A DNA stretch of 23,458 nt, from positions 1 to 23,458 of the IMG/VR virus record IMGVR_UViG_3300015373_000041; one strand, 5' to 3'. The position numbers were made by a program, and so were the translations under genes. Below are positions 1-6,230 of this stretch, piece after piece. Under the pieces are notes generated by a model that saw only the letters and a list, made by a program, of their open reading frames with translations, had not been told where the DNA came from and made no database searches. The DNA is from a virus. Numbering within the stretch: the first letter of the stretch is position 1; the number at the start of each line of letters is the position of its first letter.

Positions 1-1
1 C

Positions 2-1312
2 TTGATCCCCGGGTCACTCGCTTTGTGTGATGTCGAGTACCACGGCGCACAACTCGACAGGAAGTTCTACGAGAAGACGTCCAAGGATCTCGCCCGTCGA
101 TCGAAGCCCATACTCGAGCGTCTGCAGAAGAACACGGAGAAAGAGGACTTTAATCCGAACTCGCATCAGCAAGTCAAGAAGCACGTGTACGAGGTCCTGG
201 GGATGCCGTTGGCTCGAGAAGGACAGCACACTGCTCGCCGCGGCAAGTTGAAGGAAGGTCCTACTGCAAAGGCAGTCCTCAAGCACCTGGTCAAGGCACA
301 CCCGGAGAGAGACCCGAACGGCATCATCGCTGACATCCTGCAGTACAGGAACCTGACGAAGAATGCCGGCACTTACGTCAACGGAATGCTCTCTCGAATC
401 GATGACGACGACCGCATCCGTGGCAACTTCCTCCCCCATGGCACGAGCACAGGGCGCCTGTCATCGAACAACCCGAACCTCCAGAACATCCCAGAGGCGT
501 CACACACGAAGATCGAAGTACGGAACGGCTTCGTCGCTCCTCAGGGGTATGGCCTGATCGCTGCCGACTACTCGCAACTCGAATTGCGGATCGCAGCCCA
601 CTGCTCTGATGACGACAACTTCTGCCAGATGTTTATCGAAGGACGCGATCCCCACCAGGAGGTCGCCTTCGCGTTCTTCCAAAAGCCTTCTGATCAGGTC
701 ACACCCTACGAGCGGTACATGGCCAAGTGTGTGAACTTCGGCGTCGTGTACGGGCGCGGCGCTGAATCGATCGCGCTCGGTCCGGAGATGGAACACGTGG
801 TTGAGATCGGCGGCAAGCGCTGGACGACCTCTGAGGTGAAGGAATTCTTCGACAAGTTCTTTGGTCATTTCCCTGACTTCTTCGTGTGGTGCGAGCAGCA
901 GAAGCAGTTCGCCTACAAGAACCAGTACATCGAGTCTCCTCTCGGGCGCAAGAGACGTTTCCCGATGATCCCGCGCAACGATGGAGGCGCGGTCGGACGT
1001 CAAGCAGTGAACACACCGATCCAGGGCACAGCATCTGACTTCACCCTCTCGTCCCTCATCCGCATCAACAAGCGGTTCAAGACGGAGAAGATTCCTGCCC
1101 ACCTGATCCTCACGATCCACGACGCTAACTACGCCGAGTGCCACCTGGACGCAATCGATGAAGCAGTCGAGATCATGCGTGAGGAGATGGAGGACAAGGT
1201 GCCTCTCGAAAGCAGGGTGCCATTTGAGGTCGAAATCAAAGTCGGACATCGTTGGGGTGACCTCGAGAAAGTCAAAGATTTGCCAAGCGCGCTCTTCGTC
1301 TCTGAGGATTAG
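2..1312 (+). CDS. polA: DNA polymerase family A (Pol I/T7-like), C-terminal polymerase part, cut by window edge
   Basis: Template-directed DNA synthesis, presumably phage replication. The frame is open at the left edge and its apparent first codon is TTG, so the N-terminal part (any 3'-5' exonuclease domain) lies outside the window. The visible 436 residues start near the beginning of the polymerase domain (EYHGAQLD, residues 12-19). Family A motifs follow in order: GTSTGRLSSNNPNLQNIP (147-164), motif A DYSQLELR (189-196), motif B from R238 through K242, NFG and Y250 (RYMAKCVNFGVVYG), and motif C IHDA (372-375). The position equivalent to E. coli F762 is Phe. Motif C is atypical, HDA where HDE is usual. 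The stop at 1310-1312 is followed by a 104-base gap before the next plus-strand gene. Polymerase identity is certain from the motifs; the specific subfamily is not. Confidence 0.95.
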   Translation: MIPGSLALCDVEYHGAQLDRKFYEKTSKDLARRSKPILERLQKNTEKEDFNPNSHQQVKKHVYEVLGMPLAREGQHTARRGKLKEGPTAKAVLKHLVKAHPERDPNGIIADILQYRNLTKNAGTYVNGMLSRIDDDDRIRGNFLPHGTSTGRLSSNNPNLQNIPEASHTKIEVRNGFVAPQGYGLIAADYSQLELRIAAHCSDDDNFCQMFIEGRDPHQEVAFAFFQKPSDQVTPYERYMAKCVNFGVVYGRGAESIALGPEMEHVVEIGGKRWTTSEVKEFFDKFFGHFPDFFVWCEQQKQFAYKNQYIESPLGRKRRFPMIPRNDGGAVGRQAVNTPIQGTASDFTLSSLIRINKRFKTEKIPAHLILTIHDANYAECHLDAIDEAVEIMREEMEDKVPLESRVPFEVEIKVGHRWGDLEKVKDLPSALFVSED

Positions 1313-1402
1313 AGAGCATCCGCAGGTGAGTTGTCGGGGCCTGCACTCTTAACGAGAGCGCCTCGGAGAATCGTTAGACACAAACTCGCGGGAAATGGGA
1401 TG

Positions 1403-1408
1403 TATCGT
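1403..1408 (+). promoter_or_regulatory. Possible -10 element for a leaderless transcript
   Basis: TATCGT fits the actinobacterial TANNNT -10 pattern and ends 8 bases before the ATG at 1417, so transcription could begin at or next to the start codon. The gene has no Shine-Dalgarno sequence, which fits leaderless translation. No convincing -35 box is visible. The same gap carries a short inverted repeat (TAACGA 1350-1355 with TCGTTA 1371-1376) that could be an operator or the end of the polymerase transcript. Confidence 0.35.
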
Positions 1409-1416
1409 GCCCCCGC

Positions 1417-1977
1417 ATGAGATCACTCATCGCGGTGGTCGTCGCAGGGGCTCTGCTGTTTGCTGCCTCTTCGATGGCTGCTCCACAACCCGACCCCTCA
1501 CCCACAACCTACTGGCAGATCAGAGGTTGCGCTCACCACCATCGTGAGCATGTGGCGAGGAACCACATCATCGACATCCTCACCTCACCAGCGGTCCTGA
1601 CAAGGCACCGGTGGCGGTCAGTGTGGCACTTCACTGTCTGTGTGAAGTACCGCCAGTCACACCTGCGACTGCGCCACACAGTCAAGAAGTTCATGCACGA
1701 ACGGCGCTCGAATATCTACGCTCTCTTGTTCGCACGATACCCGTCCTGGGTCCACTCCAAACTCGCGTCGATCGCAGCATGTGAGTCGGGAGGCAGCCCG
1801 ACCGCGATCGGCGGTGGCGGTGCGTACCGAGGCAAGTACCAGTTCTCGTTCTCGACGTGGGGCGTTGTCGGCGGGTCAGGTGATCCTGCCGCTGCATCTG
1901 AGTCTGAGCAGGACTACCGTGCGGCGAAACTCCTTACGGAGCACGGCGCAGGTCACTGGCCTGTCTGTGGTGCCTGA
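1417..1977 (+). CDS. Secreted Rpf/transglycosylase-like muralytic protein
   Basis: Predicted exported peptidoglycan-cleaving protein of 186 residues. The N-terminus is a typical signal peptide (MRS, then a hydrophobic stretch to about residue 20, with cleavage likely near SMAAPQ). A middle region of about 75 residues, rich in His and Arg, is not recognised. Residues 112-186 form a resuscitation-promoting-factor-like lysozyme fold: IAACESGGSP with catalytic Glu123, then YRGKYQFSFSTW, and the terminal WPVCGA with a conserved Cys. Cys122 and Cys184 could form the usual disulfide. An in-frame TAG at 1375 and the lack of other start codons fix the start at ATG 1417, although no ribosome binding site is present. 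It lies apart from the lysis cassette on the opposite strand, so its role could be early or host-directed. It may instead act in lysis. Confidence 0.88.
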   Translation: MRSLIAVVVAGALLFAASSMAAPQPDPSPTTYWQIRGCAHHHREHVARNHIIDILTSPAVLTRHRWRSVWHFTVCVKYRQSHLRLRHTVKKFMHERRSNIYALLFARYPSWVHSKLASIAACESGGSPTAIGGGGAYRGKYQFSFSTWGVVGGSGDPAAASESEQDYRAAKLLTEHGAGHWPVCGA

Positions 1978-1997
1978 AAATAAAATGGGATAAACGG

Positions 1998-2026
1998 TTG
2001 ACGTTCGTAGAACCAGCCGTTATTGT
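1998..2026 (+). promoter_or_regulatory. Sigma-70/SigA-type promoter of the RNA gene
   Basis: TTGACG (1998-2003, five of six consensus bases) is separated by exactly 17 bases from TATTGT (2021-2026, TAnnnT core). Transcription would start at about 2033, immediately before a perfect 7-bp hairpin. It sits 20 bases after the stop of the Rpf-like gene and reads away from it. Confidence 0.65.
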
Positions 2027-2032
2027 CGTGGT

Positions 2033-2400
2033 TGTCGGGAGCACATATTCCTCCCGAAGAGCGAGTAACTACCTCGTGAGAAACGATGCTCAGGCTTTGA
2101 GGGGCTACGGTCCCAAATATGATGCCGCAGCGGACGTCTCACGAGGTGACTCTCGCTCGGTCAAGTCCTCACACGGAGATACCTGGAGGGACTGCACGGT
2201 GACTCGCCTCGTCGGTAACGCGGACGAGGTCTATGTAAACCACAGCCCGAGAGAGGTGCGACCACTGCCTACGCCACACGCCGTATGAGCGGTAAGCGGA
2301 TGACCAAGAACCTAGAGTTCGGGTGACGCAGGCAAAAGAGAAGTGGACCATGAACTGCGAGTTCGGGCCGGCTGGGAACCCTCAGTCGGCCTTCTCTTTT
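2033..2400 (+). ncRNA. Candidate structured non-coding RNA, about 365 nt, class unknown
   Basis: This stretch has its own promoter and terminator and is packed with perfect inverted repeats. In order: TCGGGAG/CTCCCGA (2035-2041 with 2051-2057); GAGCGAG/CTCGCTC (2059-2065 with 2152-2158), stacked outside ACCTCGTGAGA/TCTCACGAGGT (2071-2081 with 2137-2147); AGTCC/GGACT (2164-2168 with 2189-2193); CCTCGTC/GACGAGG (2207-2213 with 2223-2229); GAACT/AGTTC (2352-2356 with 2360-2364); and GCAAAAGAGAAG/CTTCTCTTTTGC (2332-2343 with 2391-2402). The last helix closes a junction holding the two final hairpins. A weak open frame (TTG 1998 to TGA 2288) begins on the -35 box itself and has no convincing protein character. 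No tRNA cloverleaf or tmRNA feature was found. The class and function are unknown; the architecture alone argues for an RNA gene. Confidence 0.6.
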
Positions 2401-2402
2401 GC
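2332..2402. terminator. Bidirectional intrinsic terminator between convergent units
   Basis: On the plus strand, GGCCGGCTG (2366-2374) pairs with CAGTCGGCC (2383-2391), nine pairs with one G-U, followed by TTCTCTTTT (2392-2400), a classic intrinsic terminator. A perfect 12-bp inverted repeat (2332-2343 with 2391-2402) surrounds it and places A-rich and U-rich runs at opposite ends. The minus-strand transcript leaving the lysin gene at 2408 therefore also ends in a stem with CTTCTCTTTT. It separates the plus-strand RNA gene from the late operon. Confidence 0.8.
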
Positions 2403-2407
2403 TACGG

Positions 2408-3130
2408 TCAGACGTCCCAAGATTCGACGTAACCAATCTTCGAGGCTACGTAGTTCCTGATCCATTGCTCTCGAGTTCCTGGCGTCCCGTTTTGCAGAGT
2501 GATCGTCCTCTGTAGGTACGGGTCGTCCGGACCTCGGTGAGCCCACACGTCCGTCCACGCCGGCGCGTTCCACGACCCACAGGACAGCCACCCTGCGATC
2601 CGAGACCGTTCGCGGTGGTGCGACACAAACGGAGCAGCGTAGTATTCCTCACGCTTCTCTCTCAGGTGTGAACACAAGCGCGAGATCGAAACGGACACAT
2701 CAAGTGCTCGATCGATCGCAGCAGGATCACCCTGAGGAGTTGAGAACTGTACGACGCCTAGATCTGCGCGAAGAATACCACTCCTGATGTACGTAGGCGA
2801 CTGAGCACCGAAACGGTACCCGCTCTCACCTTCGATCATCCCTTGTCCGAGACCTTCAGGCACACCGTTCGAGAACAGTTCGAGCGCGTGCAGGCAGAAC
2901 GCTCTCTCGGTCCCAGGTCCACAGATCCCATCCACCTTCACACCGAGTGAAGCTTGGAGAGCGCGTAGCGCTTTGTCTGTGTCCTGACCGAAGACGCCGT
3001 CCACTCGCGCAAGAGAACACGCCTCTTGGAGGGCGATGACATCGTTCCCCCTCAGGGGTCCCCCGTCCTCCGCTGAGATGAGGCGCAGCGGACGTCCGAG
3101 GAACCCCTGCGAGTAGAACGGGTAAGTCAT
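2408..3130 (-). CDS. Endolysin: peptidoglycan-binding domain plus lysozyme/transglycosylase-like domain
   Basis: Cell-wall hydrolase of 240 residues, last gene of the late operon. Residues 26-80 form a PG_binding_1 domain (LRGNDVIALQEA, VDGVFGQDTDKALRALQ, VDGICGPGTERAF). From about residue 85 the sequence resembles a goose-type or transglycosylase-like catalytic domain: GMIEGESGYRFGAQ (97-110; Glu100 or Glu102 would be catalytic), GVVQFSTPQG and a Trp-rich C-terminus. ATG 3130 is chosen because it overlaps the holin stop (ATGA). An upstream GTG/TTG extension would read through the holin gene in another frame with no family resemblance. No signal peptide is present, so it should depend on the holin. 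A catalytic domain placed after the binding domain is the reverse of many endolysins. The bond cleaved is inferred only. Confidence 0.85.
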   Translation of the reverse strand: MTYPFYSQGFLGRPLRLISAEDGGPLRGNDVIALQEACSLARVDGVFGQDTDKALRALQASLGVKVDGICGPGTERAFCLHALELFSNGVPEGLGQGMIEGESGYRFGAQSPTYIRSGILRADLGVVQFSTPQGDPAAIDRALDVSVSISRLCSHLREKREEYYAAPFVSHHRERSRIAGWLSCGSWNAPAWTDVWAHRGPDDPYLQRTITLQNGTPGTREQWIRNYVASKIGYVESWDV

Positions 3131-3411
3131 GCTGGCGGGTGCTGGGGGTCGTCCCCCGCTGCCACGACGTTCGCTGCTGCTGCGTTGAGGGTGACTGCCT
3201 GCTCGTACTTGCCACGGTTGTCGAGCCACTTGAACACGGTGCTAGCGAGCGCGAGGGCGCCGGCGACGAACAGCGCTGTGAGTTCCGTTCCATCCAGGTT
3301 TGCACCCGGGACGATCGTGCCCACCCAGGTCACGATTGCTCCTGAGATTGCAGCGAGGAGTGGAGTAAGCAGTACGACGATCCGTCCGATGTAAGGATTC
3401 TCTGGATCCAT
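3127..3411 (-). CDS. Holin (two membrane segments)
   Basis: Small membrane protein of 94 residues expected to open the cytoplasmic membrane for the lysin. It begins MDPENPYIGRIV. Hydrophobic segments lie at about 10-33 and 42-62, followed by a charged KWLDNRGKYEQ region and a hydrophilic Ala-rich tail. This layout matches the actinophage holins that sit beside lysins. A strong ribosome binding site (AAGGAGG) precedes ATG 3411, and the stop overlaps the start of the downstream lysin. It lies between two lysins. Confidence 0.82.
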   Translation of the reverse strand: MDPENPYIGRIVVLLTPLLAAISGAIVTWVGTIVPGANLDGTELTALFVAGALALASTVFKWLDNRGKYEQAVTLNAAAANVVAAGDDPQHPPA

Positions 3412-3420
3412 TGGGCCTCC

Positions 3421-4041
3421 TTAGAGTGTTCCGTTTCGGTCATCAAGCACACGCCTGAGGACCCTCTTCTGGTTTGGGTCGCTCTCGCGACGCCACATCC
3501 GCTCGACCTTGTGGTACGAGCGCTTGACAAGTCGGTTCCAACGATGCCACCGCTTACCCTTGCCTGACCGCGCTTCCTGTGCTCGTTTGCGACGGCGGTA
3601 AAGAAGAGTCGCAGAGGCGTGCCGTTGACGAGGTCCAAGGATACGAAGCGGGTTCACCTTCGGATGCCACACGCCAGATCGGTAGCGGATGTGCCACCAC
3701 TCCCAGGACGCGTCTGACCACCGCTTCGCGTATCCGAACGGCGCACCAATCTGATCGACGGCAGCACGCTGTGCTGCTGACGAGAGGTCGACTGCGAGCG
3801 CCCACCCGTGGTTCGAGGTACCAGGCGTGGCAGCGTTCGAGCCGAAGACCTGCTTCGCGAGTACCTGCATGGCGTAGGTCCTGTAGGTCCTACCTACTGC
3901 CCCGTCGTAGATCGCCATGTTGACCGGTGTCAGCAGATCCATCGCTCTGTAAGCGAGCGCAGCCTCTTTCAGGAGACCGTGGTTGACCCCTGGGATCGAC
4001 ATTCGAGCACTCGAGGGGATCTGGCCGTTAGCGAATGACAT
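3421..4041 (-). CDS. M15/VanY-type peptidase endolysin with a basic C-terminal tail
   Basis: Predicted peptidoglycan peptidase (L-Ala-D-Glu or D-Ala-D-Ala type), 206 residues. The zinc-binding pattern of family M15 is visible: SNHGWALAVD (76-85), giving His78 and Asp85, then WEWWHIRY with catalytic Glu114 and the third ligand His117. The usual Gly in SxHxxGxAxD is Ala81. The catalytic domain ends at about residue 130. The remaining 75 residues are strongly basic, with many Arg, Lys and Trp, and match no wall-binding domain I recognise; they may bind teichoic acid or membrane. The start ATG 4041 follows AAGGG with almost no spacing, so translation may rely on coupling. It precedes the holin by nine bases. 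Confidence 0.88.
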   Translation of the reverse strand: MSFANGQIPSSARMSIPGVNHGLLKEAALAYRAMDLLTPVNMAIYDGAVGRTYRTYAMQVLAKQVFGSNAATPGTSNHGWALAVDLSSAAQRAAVDQIGAPFGYAKRWSDASWEWWHIRYRSGVWHPKVNPLRILGPRQRHASATLLYRRRKRAQEARSGKGKRWHRWNRLVKRSYHKVERMWRRESDPNQKRVLRRVLDDRNGTL

Positions 4042-4055
4042 CCCTTGGCACGCTA

Positions 4056-4075
4056 CAGTAGCAACGAGGCTACTG
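4056..4075 (-). other. Small hairpin over a stop codon upstream of the M15 lysin
   Basis: CAGTAGC (4056-4062) and GCTACTG (4069-4075) form a perfect 7-bp stem with a 6-base loop. It covers the stop codon (4070-4072) of the upstream membrane protein gene and lies 15 bases before the lysin start. No U-run follows, so it is more likely a translation or RNA stability element than a terminator. Confidence 0.4.
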
Positions 4076-4531
4076 GTCCTTTGCTTTGTGAACCTTCCGC
4101 TTTATGCACTCAGGCGGAACACGTGTCGCTATCTCTGACTGCTTCGATGCCTTGACATCTGTTTTCTGCCGCTCCACACCTCTGATGATCGCCTGGTTAA
4201 GTTGTGTGTTCTTCTCACCAGGAGGAATATTGCGAATGAAGTTTTGTGTGTCTGCTAGCGTCTGCTGCTGAGCTTGCAACCTGTCAACAGAAGCGTTGTG
4301 AACGTTCACTAGGACTACGCACATCTGGTTCGTCAGGATCTCGTTGCTTTCTACAACACTCGAGAGATCGTCTTGTGTGTTCTCGAAGGACAGCAGCGCG
4401 AAGGCAACGATCCCAGTAATGACGATCAACCAAAGGTCCCGGTACCAATTCTCGCGAATGAGGCGGGTCTTTCGAGGAACCTCTTCTCCATTGATCTGAG
4501 TCCCCTCACTTGGACTATCGTGCTCGATCAA
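4070..4531 (-). CDS. Single-pass membrane protein with extracytoplasmic coiled coil
   Basis: 153 residues, family not recognised. A charged N-terminus of about 30 residues is followed by one membrane segment (DLWLIVITGIVAFALLSF, about 32-49). A Gln- and Asn-rich, probably coiled-coil region follows (about 52-115), with two cysteines: Cys72, and Cys142 in VPPECIKRK. This topology puts the C-terminal part outside the membrane. It overlaps the upstream gene by four bases and lies directly before the M15 lysin. A role in lysis (holin partner, antiholin or spanin-like function) is inferred from position only. Base composition here is visibly lower in GC than in the structural genes. Confidence 0.7.
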   Translation of the reverse strand: MIEHDSPSEGTQINGEEVPRKTRLIRENWYRDLWLIVITGIVAFALLSFENTQDDLSSVVESNEILTNQMCVVLVNVHNASVDRLQAQQQTLADTQNFIRNIPPGEKNTQLNQAIIRGVERQKTDVKASKQSEIATRVPPECIKRKVHKAKDQ

Positions 4532-4740
4532 GGATGCCTTCCCCTGTGGCTCCCGTTACGGGTCTTGTGGAAGTCGCGGACAATTTGGCAGGTGTGGAAG
4601 ACGAGCGTGATGGCGAGTAGCACGCAGGCTGCAACAACTGTGAAGTCGTTCCGGTCGTACGTGGTAAACACCACCGCTGCAGCAGCCACGACAACTGCAG
4701 GGGAATACAGATAGATATAACGCAGGCAGGACCGCTTCAT
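4528..4740 (-). CDS. Small two-segment membrane protein, holin-like
   Basis: 70 residues. A short basic N-terminus (MKRSCLRYIY) leads into a hydrophobic segment (about 11-28, with AVVVAAAAVV). A polar turn containing DRND precedes a second segment (about 34-51), and the protein ends in a basic, His-containing tail. This is the general plan of a class II holin, but no family was recognised. ATG 4740 overlaps the stop of the upstream gene and its own stop overlaps the next start, so it is tightly coupled in the membrane-protein cluster. Confidence 0.65.
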   Translation of the reverse strand: MKRSCLRYIYLYSPAVVVAAAAVVFTTYDRNDFTVVAACVLLAITLVFHTCQIVRDFHKTRNGSHRGRHP

Positions 4741-4961
4741 TTCTTGCCTCCTTGCAAGAAGGTCTCGAGCCCCTGGGCGCCTGCGAAGAACAGCGCCGAG
4801 ATAGCGAGCGCGCTTCCACGGATCTCCGTGTGAAGGAAGACCTCGTGAGCAGCGATCGCGAGTCCCAGGACTCGAGCGATGTTTGATATGAGAACGGTGA
4901 ACCGATCTTGACCGTTCCCGTTACGAAAACCATTTCCCACATTAGTTACCTGAATGCCCAT
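4737..4961 (-). CDS. Small membrane-associated protein, unknown function
   Basis: 74 residues from ATG 4961. An earlier TTG at 4997 is possible but would overlap the previous gene by 56 bases and has no ribosome binding site. A polar Asn/Gly-rich N-terminus (NVGNGFRNGNGQD) precedes two moderately hydrophobic helices (about 23-42 and 48-66, ISALFFAGAQGLETF) and a Lys-rich end. Function is unknown. Its place in the membrane-protein cluster suggests a lysis or envelope role. The start overlaps the end of the upstream gene by 20 bases. Confidence 0.6.
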   Translation of the reverse strand: MGIQVTNVGNGFRNGNGQDRFTVLISNIARVLGLAIAAHEVFLHTEIRGSALAISALFFAGAQGLETFLQGGKK

Positions 4962-5160
4962 TGCCGTTTCGCTTGCCGAGCAAGTACCCAGAAGCAAACC
5001 CGATGGTAGCAGTCAAGAAACCAGTGAAGGCCCCGATCAAGCGTAGTGTTATCGTCTCGTTAACTCCTGACACGATCACAACAGTCATGCCAGCACCAAG
5101 GAACATGAGCAGGACGAATGCTCCCACCATGACCTTGTAGAACAACTCATTCGAGGTCAC
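4942..5160 (-). CDS. Small two-segment membrane protein, holin-like
   Basis: 72 residues. Hydrophobic segments at about 10-32 (VMVGAFVLLMFLGAGM) and 40-62 (LIGAFTGFLTATIGFASGYLLG) are separated by SGVNETITLR and followed by a positively charged, Asn/Gly-rich tail. The GTG start at 5160 forms a GTGA overlap with the stop of the fibre gene, so it is first in the membrane-protein cluster behind the tail genes. A holin or holin-partner role is plausible. The clearer holin candidate lies between the two lysins. Confidence 0.65.
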   Translation of the reverse strand: MTSNELFYKVMVGAFVLLMFLGAGMTVVIVSGVNETITLRLIGAFTGFLTATIGFASGYLLGKRNGNGHSGN

Positions 5161-6230
5161 GTCTTGATCAGGAAGCAGACAGTACCGAACGGCACGACAT
5201 CGAGGTCAGTGTTGACTGCCGCCTGTGACGCGATCGTGTGGGAGTGAGAGTTGACCGTGTGCGAGTGATTCCCCTGCGAGTCAGTGCCGCCACCATGGTG
5301 GTGAGCGATCCCGGTAGACGACACAGCAGTATAACCAGCAGCGAACTCAGTGTTACCGATCTCGTTCGTCGTCAAGACACCGTGAATGTGAGCGCCGGCA
5401 GTATTGGTTCCAGGAGACGCAGTCCCAGTTGCTGCTCCGTGATCGTGCGCGGGCACCTGGTGGTTGTGCCAGGGTGTCCTCGAGGCAACAGCGACTCCGT
5501 CGTTCTTCCCGATCGTGTCAACGTCAGCGTTTGTCCCCTTGCCGACGAGCGCACGTCCTCTGTAGTCAGGCAAGTTGAACGTCGAAGACCCATCACCTAC
5601 ACCATACGTAGTTGAGATCTTCCCAAACAGAGTAGAGAAGGTTGTCCGCGAAACCGCCCGCCCGTCACACAGCAGCCACCCTGAGTCCTCTGATCCTGCT
5701 GTGACGTTGTAAGCGACTGACTTCACGTCGCCTACCTTCCAGATCGAGTCAGCAATAGCGGAAGCAAGTTTCGCAAGCGTCACGCTTCCGTCAGTCGGGA
5801 CCCGCTGGTCAGACAAACGAGCGTCGTTACCCGCGCACGCCTGCGTGGCACCTGTGCCTAGCGTTCGTCTTGAAGCAGTGCCAGCAGCAGCATCAGACGC
5901 GAGCGCTAGCTTCGACTCCGCGATTGCTGCGCTTGCGTTGATCTCGGCGTTCGTGATCGTGCCGTCCACAATGTGGGCTGCTGTGACGACATCTGCAGCA
6001 AGGCCCACGACACGCCAGGTGCTGCCGCTATCTCTGTAGAGGACACCTATGTCAGTTGCGTAGTACCACCTGCCCCTAATCGATGGTGAAGGTCTTGACC
6101 CGAGCGCACCTTCTGCGAGATCGATCGCCGCGTTATCAAGCGCGTTCGCGATCGCCTGCATCTGGGAGGGGCCATTCGGCGGGTCACTCGAGGCTGGGTA
6201 GGGGATCGCGAGGCGTGTGGTGGTCGGCAT
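5157..6230 (-). CDS. Tail fibre with phage tail collar domain
   Basis: Host-recognition fibre or baseplate appendage, 357 residues. The N-terminal 60 residues (MPTTTRLAIPYPASSDPPNGP, then WYYATDIGVLYRDS at 55-68) resemble fibre base sequences of other phages. Residues 90-135 carry a module (NAEINASAAIAESKLALASDAA, ASRRTLGTGATQ) also found twice in the spike gene. Residues 165-232 are a tail collar domain (VGDVKSVAYN, GWLLCDGRAVSR, FNLPDYRGRALVGKG). The C-terminal part is rich in HxH motifs (HNHQVPAHDH, AHIH, HSHTVNSHSHT), expected to bind metal in a thin fibre tip. The start abuts the previous stop (TAGATG). Confidence 0.88.
   Translation of the reverse strand: MPTTTRLAIPYPASSDPPNGPSQMQAIANALDNAAIDLAEGALGSRPSPSIRGRWYYATDIGVLYRDSGSTWRVVGLAADVVTAAHIVDGTITNAEINASAAIAESKLALASDAAAGTASRRTLGTGATQACAGNDARLSDQRVPTDGSVTLAKLASAIADSIWKVGDVKSVAYNVTAGSEDSGWLLCDGRAVSRTTFSTLFGKISTTYGVGDGSSTFNLPDYRGRALVGKGTNADVDTIGKNDGVAVASRTPWHNHQVPAHDHGAATGTASPGTNTAGAHIHGVLTTNEIGNTEFAAGYTAVSSTGIAHHHGGGTDSQGNHSHTVNSHSHTIASQAAVNTDLDVVPFGTVCFLIKT
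5826..5963 (-). repeat. Fibre module shared with the spike gene (third copy)
   Basis: Residues 90-135 of the fibre repeat the AIAESKLALASDAA...ASRRTLGTGATQ...GN module that occurs twice in the spike protein. Protein similarity is near-complete over the core. DNA similarity is lower than between the two spike copies. Confidence 0.8.

Noticed and set aside
500-1249. Minus-strand open frame of 249 codons over the polymerase gene
   Set aside because: The polymerase motifs on the plus strand explain this region; the antisense product is a composition artefact.
1322-1344. GCAGG/CCTGC hairpin after the polymerase stop as terminator
   Set aside because: Only five pairs around a 13-base loop and no U-run.
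1998-2288. Open frame of 96 codons after the Rpf-like gene
   Set aside because: It starts with a TTG that is part of a good -35 box, has no ribosome binding site, no recognisable protein features, and coincides with strong RNA inverted repeats. A shorter GTG start at 2199 with an upstream GGAGGG was noted, but a 29-residue product is not convincing.
2285-2326. 13-residue reading frame overlapping the previous frame's stop by ATGA
   Set aside because: Too short and lying within the structured RNA; no independent support.
1978-2331. tRNA or tmRNA gene
   Set aside because: A TCAAGTCC-like T-loop and a 7-bp outer stem caught the eye, but no D-arm, anticodon arm or proper T-arm spacing could be fitted.
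3131-3229. Longer N-terminus for the binding-domain lysin
   Set aside because: Would overlap the holin gene by 100 bases with an Arg/Ser/Pro-rich sequence unlike lysins; the ATGA overlap at 3130 is the better start.
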